Assembly (NCBI GenBank): GCA_013350285.1
Contig: JAAXWG010000004.1
Coordinates: 62,001 to 126,000 of the forward strand
DNA from: Candidatus Altimarinota bacterium
GTDB taxonomy: Bacteria; Patescibacteriota; Gracilibacteria; BD1-5; UBA6164
Reading direction: 5' to 3'
DNA length: 64,000 nt
Shown here: positions 1 through 10,835 of the stretch, in pieces
Numbering within the stretch: the stretch's first letter is position 1
Layout: each line of letters begins with the position of its first letter
Translations under genes and position numbers: made by a program
The notes under the pieces: model-generated
What the model was told of the DNA's origin: nothing
Database searches by the model: none
Seen by the model: the letters and a program-made list of their open reading frames with translations, nothing else

Positions 1-132
1 GCACGAGCATTTATTTATTTTTCAAAAAAGCTAATAGAAAGAACCCCGGGATTGTGAAAATTTTAATCCCGGGGTTAGGTTAAGTGTAGTGTAAAACAAA
101 GCCCGGACTTCGGACTTTTTTAAGTCCGGGCT
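1..132. repeat. GC-rich palindromic intergenic repeat, copy 1
   Basis: It starts with the word gcacgagcatttatttat. It then carries two hairpins: AACCCCGGGATT with AATCCCGGGGTT (about 42-77), and AGCCCGGACTT with AAGTCCGGGCT (about 100-132). A second, slightly diverged copy lies at 1390-1536, on the other side of the homoserine dehydrogenase gene. The GC-rich arms stand out strongly in this AT-rich sequence. The window may cut the left end. Confidence 0.75.
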
Positions 133-179
133 AAAAAAAATACGAGGACGAGGAATGAAAAGTATTTTCATAAATAAAT

Positions 180-206
180 TTGACAAAAAGCAATAATATA
201 TATTAT
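180..206 (+). promoter_or_regulatory. Possible promoter of the first homoserine dehydrogenase
   Basis: TTGACA lies at 180-185 and a TATTAT/TTATAT-type -10 at about 201-208, giving a 15-17 nt spacer. It lies about 30 nt before the ATG. The AT-rich background makes the -10 uncertain. Confidence 0.4.
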
Positions 207-237
207 ATGAGTAATTATTATTTAATTATTTTAAAAT

Positions 238-1386
238 ATGTCTAATTTTATAAGTAATCAACAAACTCCACATATTTCCTTGGTATGACCATGAGATATA
301 TGAACTACATTATTTACTATATTATGTAATCTTGATTTTGGTAAAAAGGTGAGGAGAGTTATAAATTCTACTCATTGTCTTGAATTAGAAAATTGAAAGA
401 TTGGTAATGATAATCTTAATGAACTTATTTTAGAATTAGTTAATGGTTGAAAAACAAGGAAAGAAGCTTTTAGTGAAATATTATTACAACAATGAGAAAA
501 ATATGATTCTATTATTAATTGTTTTCCTCAAGAAGAAAAAGGACTTCTTATAGATACAAGTAATTGAGATGAAGGTTTCACAAATCTTTACTATAAATTA
601 CTTTTAGATAATAACGATGTAGTTACAGCAAATAAAAATCCATTTATATGAGATTATAATGCTTATAAAACACTTATTGATACTTCTAATTTTTTATGAA
701 AAGGTGCTACAGTTATGGCTTGATGAAATCCTATAATGGATGAACTTTCTAATTTAAAAAACTCATGAGAAAAAATAGTATCTTTAGAATGATGTTTTTC
801 TTGAACACTTGGTTACATCACTTCAGAGTTAGAAAAATGAAGAAAATTTTCAGAAATATTGAAAGAGGCCATAGAAAAAGGGTTTACTGAACCAAATCCT
901 TGGTATGATCTCAATGGTTTTGATGTAGCAAGAAAACTACTCATACTTGCAAGAGAAGCATGATATAATGCAGAAATGAAAAATATAGAAGTAAAACCAT
1001 TTATTGATGAGAAATATTGGGACTCTGAGAATGAAAAACTTATAGGAAATATAGATGAATTAGATAATTATTTTAGTGATTTATATAAATCAGCTAAGCA
1101 AAAAGGAATGACATTAAAATATGTAGCATCTTTTGTTCTATGAGATGATTGAAGTATACTTTTAGAAGTAAAACTAAAAGAAGTTTTTCTCAATTCACAA
1201 ATAGGAAATTTGAAAGGATCAGGAAATATAGTAGTTTTAGAAACAGAAGAATTATATCCTAAAGAAAATCCTTTTGTTTTTGGAAAACCTTGAGCTTGAC
1301 CGAAAGTTACAACACAAGCAATACTAAAAGATGTAAAAAAAATTATGGAAATTTATAATCTATTAGAAAAAAATAAAAGAAATTAA
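238..1386 (+). CDS. hom: Homoserine dehydrogenase (copy 1)
   Basis: 382 aa containing about 20 in-frame UGA codons. Homoserine dehydrogenase reduces aspartate semialdehyde to homoserine with NAD(P)H in the Thr/Met pathway. The N-terminus has a Rossmann-like segment (LVGPGDIGTT). Family signatures follow: TANKN near residues 130-134, GCFSGTLGY near 185-193, and [16 protein letters not shown] near 218-232. No ACT domain or aspartokinase fusion is visible. The length is close to the short monofunctional form. A paralogue lies at 36550-37668. The gene is alone between two copies of a GC-rich repeat, and no other threonine-pathway gene is in the window. Family assignment is firm. The true substrate is inferred. 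Confidence 0.85.
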
Positions 1387-1389
1387 TAT

Positions 1390-1590
1390 GCACGAGCATT
1401 TATTTATATTTAAAAAGAGCGAGTAGCTCTTTTTTTTGTCGAGAGAACCCCGGATTGGGAAAATTTTAATCTCGGGGTTAGGTTAAGTGTAGTGTAAAAC
1501 AAAGCTCGGACTTTGGACTTTTTTAAGTCCGGGCTTGAAGGATGAGCAGAAAAAACCCTGGGATTGGGAAAATTTTAATCTTGGTGTTGA
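1390..1590. repeat. GC-rich palindromic intergenic repeat, copy 2 plus a partial third
   Basis: 1390-1536 repeats the order of copy 1 at 1-132: the gcacgagcatttatttat start, the CCCCGG/CGGGG hairpin, the shared spacer ggttaagtgtagtgtaaaac, and the CTCGGACTT/AAGTCCGGGCT hairpin. A third, shorter unit (1551-1590, CCCTGGGATTGGG...) follows. Copies 1 and 2 are direct repeats flanking the hom gene. The rest of the 1387-1766 gap holds one terminator and a promoter but no gene. Confidence 0.75.
1411..1437 (+). terminator. Intrinsic terminator after hom copy 1
   Basis: Stem AAGAGC/GCTCTT with a short loop, followed by a run of eight T. It lies inside the second repeat copy. Confidence 0.7.
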
Positions 1591-1710
1591 TACGAATAAG
1601 TAAAAAAGACTTTTTTGTCTTTATTTTGACGATTATCAGTTTGCTTTGTTTTATAAATTAGAGAAGTTTTTATTTATCCTTCAAAAATAATTAAATTTTC
1701 TCATATTTTT

Positions 1711-1738
1711 TTGAAAAAAAATTTTTTTTTCGTATAAT
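1711..1738 (+). promoter_or_regulatory. Promoter of the lipoprotein-holB unit
   Basis: TTGAAA (1711-1716), a 16-nt spacer, then TATAAT (1733-1738). It lies 28 nt upstream of the lipoprotein ATG. Confidence 0.6.
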
Positions 1739-1766
1739 TCCTTTATAGTTTTTAATAAAAAAGTTT

Positions 1767-2132
1767 ATGAAAAAAATACTTATTTCCTGTGTAATCCTTT
1801 TAATACTTACTTCTTGTTCATTTAATAATAAAAAAGATCAAGAACAAACAGAGACAGATACTTGAGCAATAACAACAGATTTTGAGGAACAAGATGAAGA
1901 TGAAACTGCTACTTGAGAAGAAATCCAAGAACAAAAAAACCAAGAACAAAAAACTTCATCTTGAAATACAAATACTTCTTCACAAAATACTTCTTCAAAA
2001 GGAGAAACACCTAAAACTCAGACAATAAATTCAGTAAAAACTACAAAAAAAGAGGAAGAAGAAAAAATAGTAAAAGAATTTGAAAAAGAAATAGATGGAC
2101 TGTTTAATCTTATAGAAAAAGATGGAGAGTAA
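1767..2132 (+). CDS. Small lipoprotein, hypothetical
   Basis: 121 aa. A lysine-initiated hydrophobic N-terminus ends in the lipobox LTSC (Cys near residue 17), so the mature protein is probably lipid-anchored and exported. The rest is low-complexity, rich in Glu, Gln, Thr and Lys, with a short helical KEFEKEIDGLFNLI tail. No enzymatic motif is visible. Its stop overlaps the start of holB by 11 nt, so the two are co-transcribed. It could be a spacer or tether protein in the envelope. The function is unknown. Confidence 0.7.
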
Positions 2133-2823
2133 TTTTAAACAAAATTTGATACAAAAAATAAAGGAGTGAAAAGAAATTACTCCTTTTTTATTCTTATGAG
2201 ATTCAAAAGAAAATATTTTTATTGAGGTGCAGGATTTTGCAAGAGAGTTATGTGATATTTTTTGAGTAGACAAAAATAATATATTTTATTTTGCAAATGA
2301 AGAAGAGGAAAAAATAAAGATAGACAAAGTAAAACAATTTTTTACTATGGCTTACCAAAAATCAAACTTTGCTTTTCAAGTTTTTATTGTTCAAGATATA
2401 GAGAGAATGACGAGAGAGTCAGCAAATGCTTGTCTCAAACTTTTTGAAGAGCCTTGAGTTGGTAATATCATTTTTTTGACAAGTAAAAGCGAATCAGGAA
2501 TCTTGGATACCATCTTATCAAGAGTAAGTTTGGTTTTTTTGGATTCCCATATTTCTTTTTTGGAAAAATCTTTTTATTATGATTTGATAGATACATTTGT
2601 AAAAGAGGGCGATAGAGAGCTTATTTCATTGACTTACAAAACTCCTTTTGAAAAAGAAGAAGCAATTTTATTTCTTTCAGATTTATTGCTTTATATCAAA
2701 AATAATTGAATACAATTTGAACAATTTGAAGAAATAGAAGAAGATATAGTAGGAATAAGAAAAAATAATCTTTTGGCAAAATATATTGTGGATAAATATA
2801 TTATTAAACTTCTTTCAGTATAA
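2122..2823 (+). CDS. holB: DNA polymerase III delta-prime subunit-like (HolB)
   Basis: 233 aa, shorter than the usual 300 or more. Residues about 100-112 carry SANACLKLFEEP, the sensor-region signature of DnaX/HolB clamp-loader ATPases. LTSKSESGILDTILSR follows, matching the arginine-finger segment (IxSRC-like). The N-terminus (ITPFLFLGDSKEN) sits where Walker A normally lies, but the GKT is missing, as in many delta-prime subunits. Its role would be loading the sliding clamp. The only upstream ATG in frame overlaps the lipoprotein stop. A terminator-like hairpin sits inside its first 25 codons. Confidence 0.75.
2160..2189 (+). terminator. Terminator-like hairpin inside the holB start region
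   Basis: Stem AAAGGAGT/ACTCCTTT with an 11-nt loop, followed by T7. It lies 28 nt after the lipoprotein stop but within holB codons 13-23. It may attenuate holB transcription. Confidence 0.5.
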
Positions 2824-2838
2824 TTTTTTCAAAAAAAA

Positions 2839-2866
2839 TTTGCAAAAAACATAAAGAGTGTATAAT
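2839..2866 (+). promoter_or_regulatory. Promoter of comM
   Basis: TTTGCA/TTGCAA (2839-2845), a 15-16 nt spacer, TATAAT (2861-2866). The comM ATG lies 31 nt downstream. Confidence 0.55.
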
Positions 2867-2896
2867 AAGGCTGTATATTATATATATTTTTTGCTT

Positions 2897-4438
2897 ATGA
2901 TTTCAAAAATACATTCTCTTGCGGTAAATGGTCTTTCAAGTCACATTATAGATGTGGAAGTAGATATAAATAATGGGCTTCCAAATTTTACTATTGTTGG
3001 ACTGCCTGATCAGTGAGTCCAAGAAAGCAAAGAGAGACTGAGAAGTGCTTTTAAAGCAAGTGGAGCAAAGCTTCCACCAACAAGAATTACAGTCAATCTT
3101 GCCCCAGCAGATATAAAAAAAGTAGGACCAAGTTTTGATCTTCCTATAGCTATTTGAATCCTACTCAATGATGAACATATACAAAAGGATACTCGTATAG
3201 CAAAAAGTATCTTTCTCTGAGAATTATCTCTTGATGGAAAACTGAGAAAAGTTTCTTCTGTACTTCCTGCGACGATTGGAGCAAGAGATGCAGGATATGA
3301 AAATATATTTATTCCAAAAATAAATGCAAGAGAGGCATCTACTATTCCTTGAATAAATGTTTATGGGATAGAAACACTGAGCGAATTGATTGATTTTTTG
3401 AATGAAGAAAAAGAGATACAAGCAGAGTCTCTTCTTAGTATTCAAGATTTAAAAATTTTGAAACAAGAAAAAAAATCAAAATATGATTTTAAATATATTA
3501 TTGGTCAAGAACATGCAAAAAGAGCTCTTGAAATAGCTGCAGCATGAGGACATAATATAATTATGAGTGGTCCTCCATGAAGTGGAAAAACAATGCTTGC
3601 AAGGGGATTACAGACAATATTACCAGATTTAACTATAGATGAATCCATAGAGATATCAAAACTTTATAGTATTAGTTGACTTCTTTCTCAAGAAAATCCT
3701 TTGATTATAGAAAGACCGTTTCGTTCAGTACATCATACTGCAAGTAGTGTCAGTATTATAGGAGGAGGAATGCATGCAAAACCTTGAGAAATAAGCCTTT
3801 CTCATAAATGAGTTTTATTTTTTGATGAGATATTAGAGTTCCAAAAAACAGTGCTTGAAGTTTTGAGACAACCACTTGAGGATGGAATGATTACTGTAAC
3901 AAGAGTCAATGCTAGTTTTACTTACCCTGCAAAATTTATGCTTGTTGGTGCGATGAATCCTTGTCCTTGTTGATATCTTACTGATCCAGATAAAGAGTGT
4001 ATTTGTACTCATAATCAAATAAAAAATTATTCTTCTCGTTTATCTTGACCACTTATAGATAGAGTAGATATATTTATAGAGGTACCAAAAGTAAAAACAG
4101 AAAAATTTTGAGTAAAAGACAATTATGATGGAATAGAGTCTTCATATGATGTAAAAACAAGAGTACAAAAAGCAAGAGATAGACAAATAGAGAGATTTTC
4201 TTGACTTAAAATCAGTGCAAATAGTGAAATGAATACAGAAGAAATAAATAAATTTTGTCAGCTTGATATGGAAAGTGATGTACTTTTGAAAGGAGCAGTA
4301 GAAATGCTGAAACTTTCAGCAAGAAGTTATTATCGTATTTTGAAATTAGCAAGAACAATTGCTGACCTGGAAGGAAAAGAAAATATTTCTTCTGCTCATA
4401 TTTTGGAGGCTTTGAGTTTTAGAAAAAAAGAGGATTAA
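2897..4438 (+). CDS. comM: ComM/YifB family Mg-chelatase-like AAA+ ATPase
   Basis: 513 aa, full length for YifB/ComM. The N-terminal Lon-like domain reads [18 protein letters not shown] and ends with the LPDQGVQESKER region typical of the family. Walker A GPPGSGKT lies near residues 225-232, with one glycine encoded by [11 protein letters not shown] near 353-360 and the following cysteines match the conserved Cys cluster, and the C-terminal Mg-chelatase domain is intact. In other bacteria ComM is a hexameric helicase that promotes branch migration during natural transformation. It fits with the pilus genes at 47-52 kb. It has its own promoter and terminator. Confidence 0.93.
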
Positions 4439-4440
4439 AC

Positions 4441-4461
4441 TCAAAATATATTTTGATTTTT
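4441..4461 (+). terminator. Palindromic terminator after comM
   Basis: TCAAAATATATTTTGA is a perfect palindrome followed by five T, 2 nt after the comM stop. Confidence 0.6.
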
Positions 4462-4510
4462 CATATGAAACTTTTATACTGATAGCGATTTTACAATATA
4501 AAAAAAGACT

Positions 4511-4930
4511 ATGAATCAATTTTCTGGAGTAATAAGTTTTGTATGAGATATAAGTTCTTTTCATTTTGATTTACCTTTTTCTTATCTTATTTGAGAACAA
4601 GAAGATGGAAATACAACTATGTATTTTTATGGAGAGACAGAAATGAAATCTTCTGAAGAATTAGAAAAATTTATTATTTCTGTTGTTGGAAGGGAAAAGA
4701 TTACAAGTGATATATCTATCAGTACAGAAGATAAAATAGAGCTTTTTATAGAGAATGATGAAGAGCTTGAAGGAGAATATATGAGAACTATTATAGAAGG
4801 AGCAGGAGAGGATTTTGAGAGTGTAATGCAAAATTTTTGAGATTCTTCTCCTAATATTATTGCTATTAGAGAAGCAGAAAAAAGTGCATTTTTTTGAAAT
4901 AGAGTTATAAAAATAGATATTGTCTATTAA
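4511..4930 (+). CDS. Hypothetical protein
   Basis: 139 aa with four in-frame UGA codons and an acidic composition. The sequence alternates beta-like segments (NQFSGVISFVGDI, GNTTMYFYGETEM) with helical acidic ones. There is no signal peptide, membrane segment or Cys cluster. It lies between comM and the MFS transporter on the same strand. I do not recognise the family. Confidence 0.65.
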
Positions 4931-5017
4931 TAAAATTATCAATTTTTTGGCTAAAAACAATAATTTATGCTATTATAATATTGAAAAATATTAATAATTA
5001 TTGTTTTTAGTTTTTTT

Positions 5018-6520
5018 ATGCAAGAAAATAATTCACCTCTCGTAATATCGGTTGATAAAAACTTCAACGGAAACAAGAAAAGAAATTTTTTTATTACAAT
5101 TTTTCTTCAAGGATTTTTGTGGATGCTTTTTCATTTTACTGTCGTTTTTTTCTTTACTTTTAAATTAGAAAGTGTTGTTTTGGTATGAGTATTTCTCTGA
5201 CTTTGAAATTTTGTTTCTTTTCTTATTGATATTCCTATTGGGATATTACAAAAATATTTAAAATCAAAGACCCTATACCTTATAGGGGCAATATCTCAAT
5301 TTATAGCAATGCTTATTTTTGTCCTTTTTATATTTCAAATCACAGATCAAATTACTGAACTTAAAACAATGAATAATGTAGTAGATAGTATTTTAAGTTT
5401 TTTCTTGGGAAGTATTTTGAATATTGTACTTCTTCTTATAGCATCAATTTGTTATGGAATTACTCAAGAACTTAATTCTGTCACTTCTCTCTCGTATGTT
5501 ATGAATAATGTAGAACCAAGTAAATATGCTGAAGTACTTGCAAGAAGTAATATATTTTCTTGACTTTGAATGTTTGCCGGACTTATGTTTTCTTGAGTTA
5601 TTATGAGTTTTTCTCCAAAATCAATTATTTTTGCTCTTATCTTGATAATAGCATTAGTTCTTTATTTTATGAGCAAATTTTTTGATAATTCTGATGAATC
5701 TATTCAAATTTCGGATATTAAAAATTTAAAAGTATCTTTTAATAAGATGTCTTTAGAAAATGTAAAAGAATATATATCTGAAAATATAAAGAAGGAGGAC
5801 TTAAAAGAAATTGTTTCAAAAAGTAAATATATCTTTCTCAAACCAAAGGAAATAAAGGGAAAAATAGATATTAAAAAAGTTATGGAAGAAACAAAATCTA
5901 CATTTAATGTTGTTGTTGCTATTTTAAAAAAGAAGCCACTCAATATTACAATTTATTGGACTATAATAACTGTTTTGACTTTTGGTTTTTGGGATACATT
6001 TTCAACAACTTTTCTTATAAATTTTCTTGATAAAGTAAAACCATGATGGAGTTATTTTTTCTTATGATTAATAGCAATTCCTGCTTATTTACTTCAAGAA
6101 TTTTTTTGAAATATGGGGAAAAAATTTTGAACCTTAACGATTGCTTTTATCTGACTTCTTCTTTCGGGAATTTCTCTTATACTTATGGGAATATTTTCAA
6201 AATCTTGAGCATTTATGATTATGACCTTTGCTATTATGAATAGTATTGGTTATGCTGCTTGAATGGCTCTTGGTCAAATTAGTTTTCTTGATGCATACAA
6301 TAAAGAATATGCAAAATATATGAATCTCAAGGAAATAGATGCCAATGCCTCTGCTTGACCAATGAAGATTCTGCAGAATTTTGCAAATGTTGTTGGGCTT
6401 ATGCTTTGAGGATTTATACTTTGAGTTTTACAATATACTTGATTTTTTATATTATTTGGTATGCTTATAATACGGATTTTTATCTGGAGTATAAAAAATA
6501 AAAAAGGAATAAACTTATAA
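5018..6520 (+). CDS. MFS-type multi-spanning transporter
   Basis: 500 aa with about 12 hydrophobic segments. There are two six-helix halves, separated by a long charged cytoplasmic loop (about residues 230-310, rich in Lys/Glu: KKEDLKEIVSK). The first half ends around IALVLYFMSKFF and the second starts at PLNITIYWTIITVL. The layout matches the major facilitator superfamily. The substrate cannot be told. A -10-like TATAAT at 4974-4979 precedes it. The next gene, rlmH, begins 3 nt after its stop. Confidence 0.75.
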
Positions 6521-6522
6521 AT

Positions 6523-6972
6523 ATGTACAAAGTAATTAGTATATTTGATTCATTGAAACATTTTGAAGAAGGAGTAAAAGAATATGAAAAAAGATTTTGA
6601 AAAAATATAGAGCTTATCAAATTAAAACCTTCAAAAAAAGATAATAAAGAGGAAGTAAAAAAAGAAGAAACAAAAAAATTGATTGAAATACTTGAGCATG
6701 AAAATGCTTATAAAATACTTCTTGATATTCAATGAAAGCATTTTAATACGGAAGAATTAACAAAAATCATAGAACAAAAAAAACAATCTTTTTCAAATAT
6801 TATTTTTATCATAGGAGGAGTTTATGGATATCAAGAAGATTTGTATAAATATGTAGATATGAAACTTTCACTTTCTTCACTTACTTTTCCTCATGGACTT
6901 GCTTTGCTTATATTGTTTGAACAAATTTACAGAATGGAGACTATAATGATAGGAAAAAAATATCATTATTAA
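6523..6972 (+). CDS. rlmH: 23S rRNA pseudouridine-1915 N3-methyltransferase RlmH
   Basis: 149 aa, the usual RlmH length. The C-terminal SPOUT knot is clear: IIFIIGGVYGYQ near residue 100 (the SAM-binding GG-Y-G loop), then LSLSSLTFPHGLA, LLILFEQIYRMETI and the final KKYHY, matching the family end R-x-x-x-I-x-x-G-x-x-YH. The enzyme methylates the helix-69 pseudouridine of 23S rRNA as a dimer. It is tightly coupled to the transporter gene upstream. Confidence 0.93.
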
Positions 6973-7023
6973 ATAGAGAAAGATTGATTCAGTTAAAAAA
7001 ATTTCGCTTTCTACAAATTTTTT

Positions 7024-7058
7024 AAAGATGTGACAATTTATCATATCTTCTTTTTTTG
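7024..7058 (+). terminator. Intrinsic terminator after rlmH
   Basis: Stem AAGATGTGA/TCATATCTT (one G-T pair) with a 7-nt loop and a T-rich tail. It separates rlmH from the convergent solenoid gene. Confidence 0.7.
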
Positions 7059-7061
7059 TTT

Positions 7062-7091
7062 TAGATAATTCGTGAATTATCTCTACAAATA
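7062..7091. repeat. Palindromic repeat AGATAATTCGTGAATTATCT
   Basis: A near-perfect palindrome followed by CTACAAAT. An identical copy occurs at 22324-22353. Both sit just downstream of a cysteine-rich solenoid gene (on its strand). Confidence 0.7.
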
Positions 7092-7132
7092 TTTTAATCT
7101 TTTATACTTTTAATCTTTTTCACTATTCACTC

Positions 7133-9004
7133 TTAATACATCTCCTTATTATAACACTCTTCACAATAGACTATCTCAGGTCTTTCAGGAGCATAAGTTG
7201 TCTGTATTTCTTTTCCACACTTATCACAGTTCCTTGTATAAAGATGTCTTGGATTTCTTAAACTCATCCTATCAAGATGTCTTTGGTCTGGATGTCTTCT
7301 CGGTATAGGAAGATTATGTTTTCTATAAAAAGCGAGTTCTTCTTTTATTATTCTAAAAGGTTTCTTAGTAACTTCGCATTCAATAGCCCAGTTCAAAATA
7401 TCATCAGGAATATCTGCAATATTTTCAGGAAGCTTACTTGCAGGAATAATTTTTTCTACCTTAGGAAAAGGAGCTTCATAAGTAGACCATTTAAAGACTG
7501 GTCTTTCTCAAGCTTCTTCTAGAGTTTTATAAACAGTTCATTCTCTATCAATATAATTTATTTCTCACTCAAGACCGGTCTCAGAAGAAATGTTTTCATT
7601 TTGATAGATTCCTGCCTTCGCAGGAATGACATCTCTACGAGTAAGAGGATAATATTCTTGAGCAACTGTTTCATTATAGCCAAAAGGACTAAGAGAACTA
7701 GGAAAAAATTCTCCCCATTCTCAAGTCTTCATCATGTGTTCTATGATTTTTGGAACAAGAACTTCATATTCACTTTTCGTATATTGTTTATTGAGGATAC
7801 AATATTCTTTTCACACAAGTCAATTACACATAAAAGAATTTTTCGTCCTTTTACATTCTGTACAATAAATAAGATTTTCACAATTATTCCAACAATCATA
7901 ACAAAAAATTATATTATAACATGTTTTATTTATAAGGGCTGTATCATAAATTTTGAAACTATCATTTAATACAACATTTACATCAAAACAATCTCGAGCA
8001 TTACTATGGACATAATAAGAATATTTTATATTTTCTGAATCATAGACTTCAAAACTATTTTTTACATTTTTTGAATTAAAAATCACATTTCATAAAATAT
8101 TTTCAGAATTTCTTATAAGTAAACTTTGAATAGGAAACTTAAGTTTAAATTTTAAAAAATCTTTCAGAGAATAAGAATTATTTTTAATATTTTGAATTTC
8201 TTTTTTATAATCATTTTCAGAATATTCTTTATTAAAAATGCAATAAGATTTATTATTTAAATTTACACAACAAAAACAATTATGGCAATCATTACAATTA
8301 AATAAAAATTGAGAATCAGAACATTCGTTACAATTTTGTAAGTATTGAGAATTATAACAATATATAGAATCTATTATAGAATAACAATAACTACAATCTC
8401 TAGAGTAAGAAATATCAATACAATTAGTACATCTTACAACTCAGCTTCCATAAAAACAATTTTCATCTCCATTTGAATCAAAAATCAAATAACAATTTTT
8501 ACTTGCTCAAAGCAAGTTTGTATATTCACATTTTTCAGTTCATGTTCATTTTACAAGAGCTCTTTTGGGTACTACTTTTAATAATTCTTTAAATTGAGCA
8601 AAAAAACTTTTTTCAAAATTTATTTTCAAAAAATAATCTTCTATTTTCCAATTATCACTCCACCAAAAATCTAAATCATAAACAGTAAAATTTTTATCAG
8701 GACTAAAAATGGAAATAATCGTTTTTTTTATTTTATTACACTCTCTTTTATACAAATTTCTATCATTTCTCCAAGAAAGTCTTCTTTGGTTTCTACAATC
8801 AGGACAAAGAGTAGGAGAGGGGATAAGGTATTTAATTTTTCCGTTTTCAAGCAACTTCAACCCCGGGGTTGAAAAAGAAACCCCGGGGTTTGGGAATACT
8901 GGACTTACTTTTTCATAAAATTCCAAGTCTTTATCAGTAATATCAAAACTTGTTCCACAATGTCTGCAAATTTTTGTTTCTACTATTTTTTCGTTTTGAA
9001 ACAT
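7133..9004 (-). CDS. Cysteine-rich solenoid protein, paralogue A
   Basis: 623 aa. The N-terminal zinc-ribbon-like module has CRHCG near residue 13 and LCPDCRNQRR near 67-76, then a KREC motif. Next comes an aromatic module (FWWSDNW). The long middle is built on 12-residue units with Cys at positions 1 and 10 (for example CYSIIDSIYCYN). It is punctuated twice by a block ending in YCI-x-NK-x-Y. The C-terminus has a second ribbon, NCDKCGKE and VYCEECYN. There is no signal peptide. The family appears in CPR genomes as hypothetical zinc-ribbon proteins, and the function is unknown. Two palindromic DNA repeats are translated in frame (7606-7632 and 8856-8893). Confidence 0.85.
7606..7632. repeat. 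In-frame palindromic repeat (VIPAKAGI type)
   Basis: GATTCCTGCCTTCGCAGGAAT is a hairpin element of a kind common between genes. Here it is translated on the minus strand as VIPAKAGIYQ inside solenoid paralogue A. Copies occupy the same protein position in paralogues E (20890-20916) and F (22851-22877). A free intergenic copy is at 52970-52995. Confidence 0.8.
8856..8893. repeat. In-frame CCCCGGGG double palindrome
   Basis: Two AACCCCGGGGTT palindromes joined by GAAAAAGA, translated on the minus strand as FPNPGVSFSTPGLK. Equivalent copies lie in paralogue C (12577-12614), E (22148-22187) and a mutated copy in F (24138-24178). Confidence 0.75.
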
Positions 9005-9071
9005 AAAATTTTTTAAAAAGTTAAATTATTCTTTCTTTTAATCTTTTTTACTTTTAAACCTTTCCCCTTTC

Positions 9072-10709
9072 TTAATACATCTTTTTTTCATATTCTTCCT
9101 TACTTATAATATTTTTGTATCATAAACTTGGAGGATAATAGTGAGTAATTTCTTTTCCACTTATATTACATTTTGAAATATAAGGCTTTATATAAGACAA
9201 AGGCATATATTTTTCTTTCATTCTTTCTATATGGCTTATATTAGGAAGGGCTATATTATTTTTCTGGTGAAATTCTATTGCTTCTTTGGAAAAATTAAAT
9301 GGTTTATTTGTTTTTTTACATAAAATTGCTTTTGATGCAAAATCTGTGGAAATATCTTTTATATCATCCAGTAATTCAAATATTTCTCCTCAAAATTCTT
9401 TTTCCTCATCTTCTTCCCAATATCATCATAATCCTAAAACTTCTTCTTTTTCAAGAGGGAAATAAATGATCGCAAGAGTTGTGTTATATCAACTATACAT
9501 CATAGTATATGGAAAAAAGTTTCAAAAAATTCAAATATTCCTCATATTTTCTTCAATTTTTTTTATAGTTTTTTCATATTCTTCTTTTGTATATTGCTTA
9601 TTTAATATACAAAATTCTTTATTTTTTAATCCAACACAGCCAAAACAATATGAACAATTACTACAATTATCAAGATAAGAACTTTCTTTACAATTTCCAC
9701 AATAAGAAGAATATTTGAGATTATAAACATAGCTTGATTGATTAACCATATAGCATTTTTCTCCCTCAAGAAGACCCGAACAATTCATACTATTTTTATT
9801 TTTATATCCTCGTATTACATTGATACAATCCTCACTTTCCTCAAGAAGAAAACAATTTTCACAATTTTTGCAGTTTGTAAGAAAATTTCAGCTACTTTTT
9901 TCACAAGATACATTGATATTTTCTGTAAAGTAAGAATTTTCCTTTAAATGTTCATTAAATCATTTTTTGAGTTTTTCAATTTCTTGTCTTGATCAAAAAT
10001 TATATTTTTTTATAAATTTTTCATATTCTTCTTGAGTATACTGTTTATTGAGAATACAATATTCTTTATCTCTCAAATTCCAACACATAAAACAATTTTT
10101 TACATTTCTACAATCAGATAAAAACATGCTTTCTGAACTATTTTTTATATTAAATCCATAAAAAACTTTATAACAATGTGAACTAAGAGTCATATCGTGA
10201 CAATTTTCCATAAAATGGCAATATATAATATCAGAACAGTAAGAACAATCAATATTTCTATAACTATAAAAAATAGACTCACAGTTAAGCATAGAAAGAG
10301 AAAGATAACAATTTTTTGAACTCCATACATCATCACAATAATCACAATTTTCTTGGTTTTTTCCAAGCATATGTGGTCTTGGGGTTTTTTCTTGTAATTC
10401 TTTTATTTGTTTAAATATATTTTTTGAAAAATCTACACTCAAAAAAGGAGGAGACCAACTATCTGATTCAAAATATTTATATTTATAGATAGGAAATCTT
10501 GCATTTTCTGGATACATTGTCACGATTGTTTCTCATGAAAAATCACATTTTCTTTTATACCATTTTCCTATGGATGGCCAAAAAGAGAGGAGTCATTGCC
10601 AAGCACAATCTGTGCATATCTCTTCTTGTATTCATATACTTGTTTTTATTTTTTCTTCTAAAGGGCTTTCAATAATTACCTTTTTACAATTTTTACATTT
10701 TTTTTCCAT
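9072..10709 (-). CDS. Cysteine-rich solenoid protein, paralogue B
   Basis: 545 aa and more diverged than A, C, E and F. The N-terminal ribbon has CKNC near residue 5 and CTDC about 30 residues later, followed by YKRKCDFSG. The middle carries the same Cys-rich units (NCDYCDDVWSSKNC, CRNVKNCFMC) and two copies of the YCILNKQYT-x-EEYEK block. The C-terminal region keeps the KPFNFSKEAIEF and ISGKEITHYYPP features but lacks the paired CxxC ribbon. It carries none of the palindromic insertions seen in its neighbours. It lies 68 nt downstream of nothing else on its strand except A. The function is unknown. Confidence 0.8.
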
Positions 10710-10835
10710 AAAACATTTTTAGGAAATAAAAAAAGTCTTTTTATTTATTTTAAAATCTTTTTTTATAAATTCAATTTATTTTATTTTGTCTATTATTTTC
10801 ATTCTCTACAAATCTTTTTCACTATTCTCTCTTCT

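Noticed and set aside
2031-2273. Antisense open frame over the lipoprotein/holB region
   Set aside because: Phe/Lys-rich shadow of the coding strand, no family features.
7277-7522. Plus-strand open frames across solenoid genes A, C, E and F (such as 7601-7969 and 20562-21104)
   Set aside because: They overlap conserved minus-strand proteins whose zinc-ribbon motifs are clear. The repeated shadow frames arise because the paralogues are similar in DNA.
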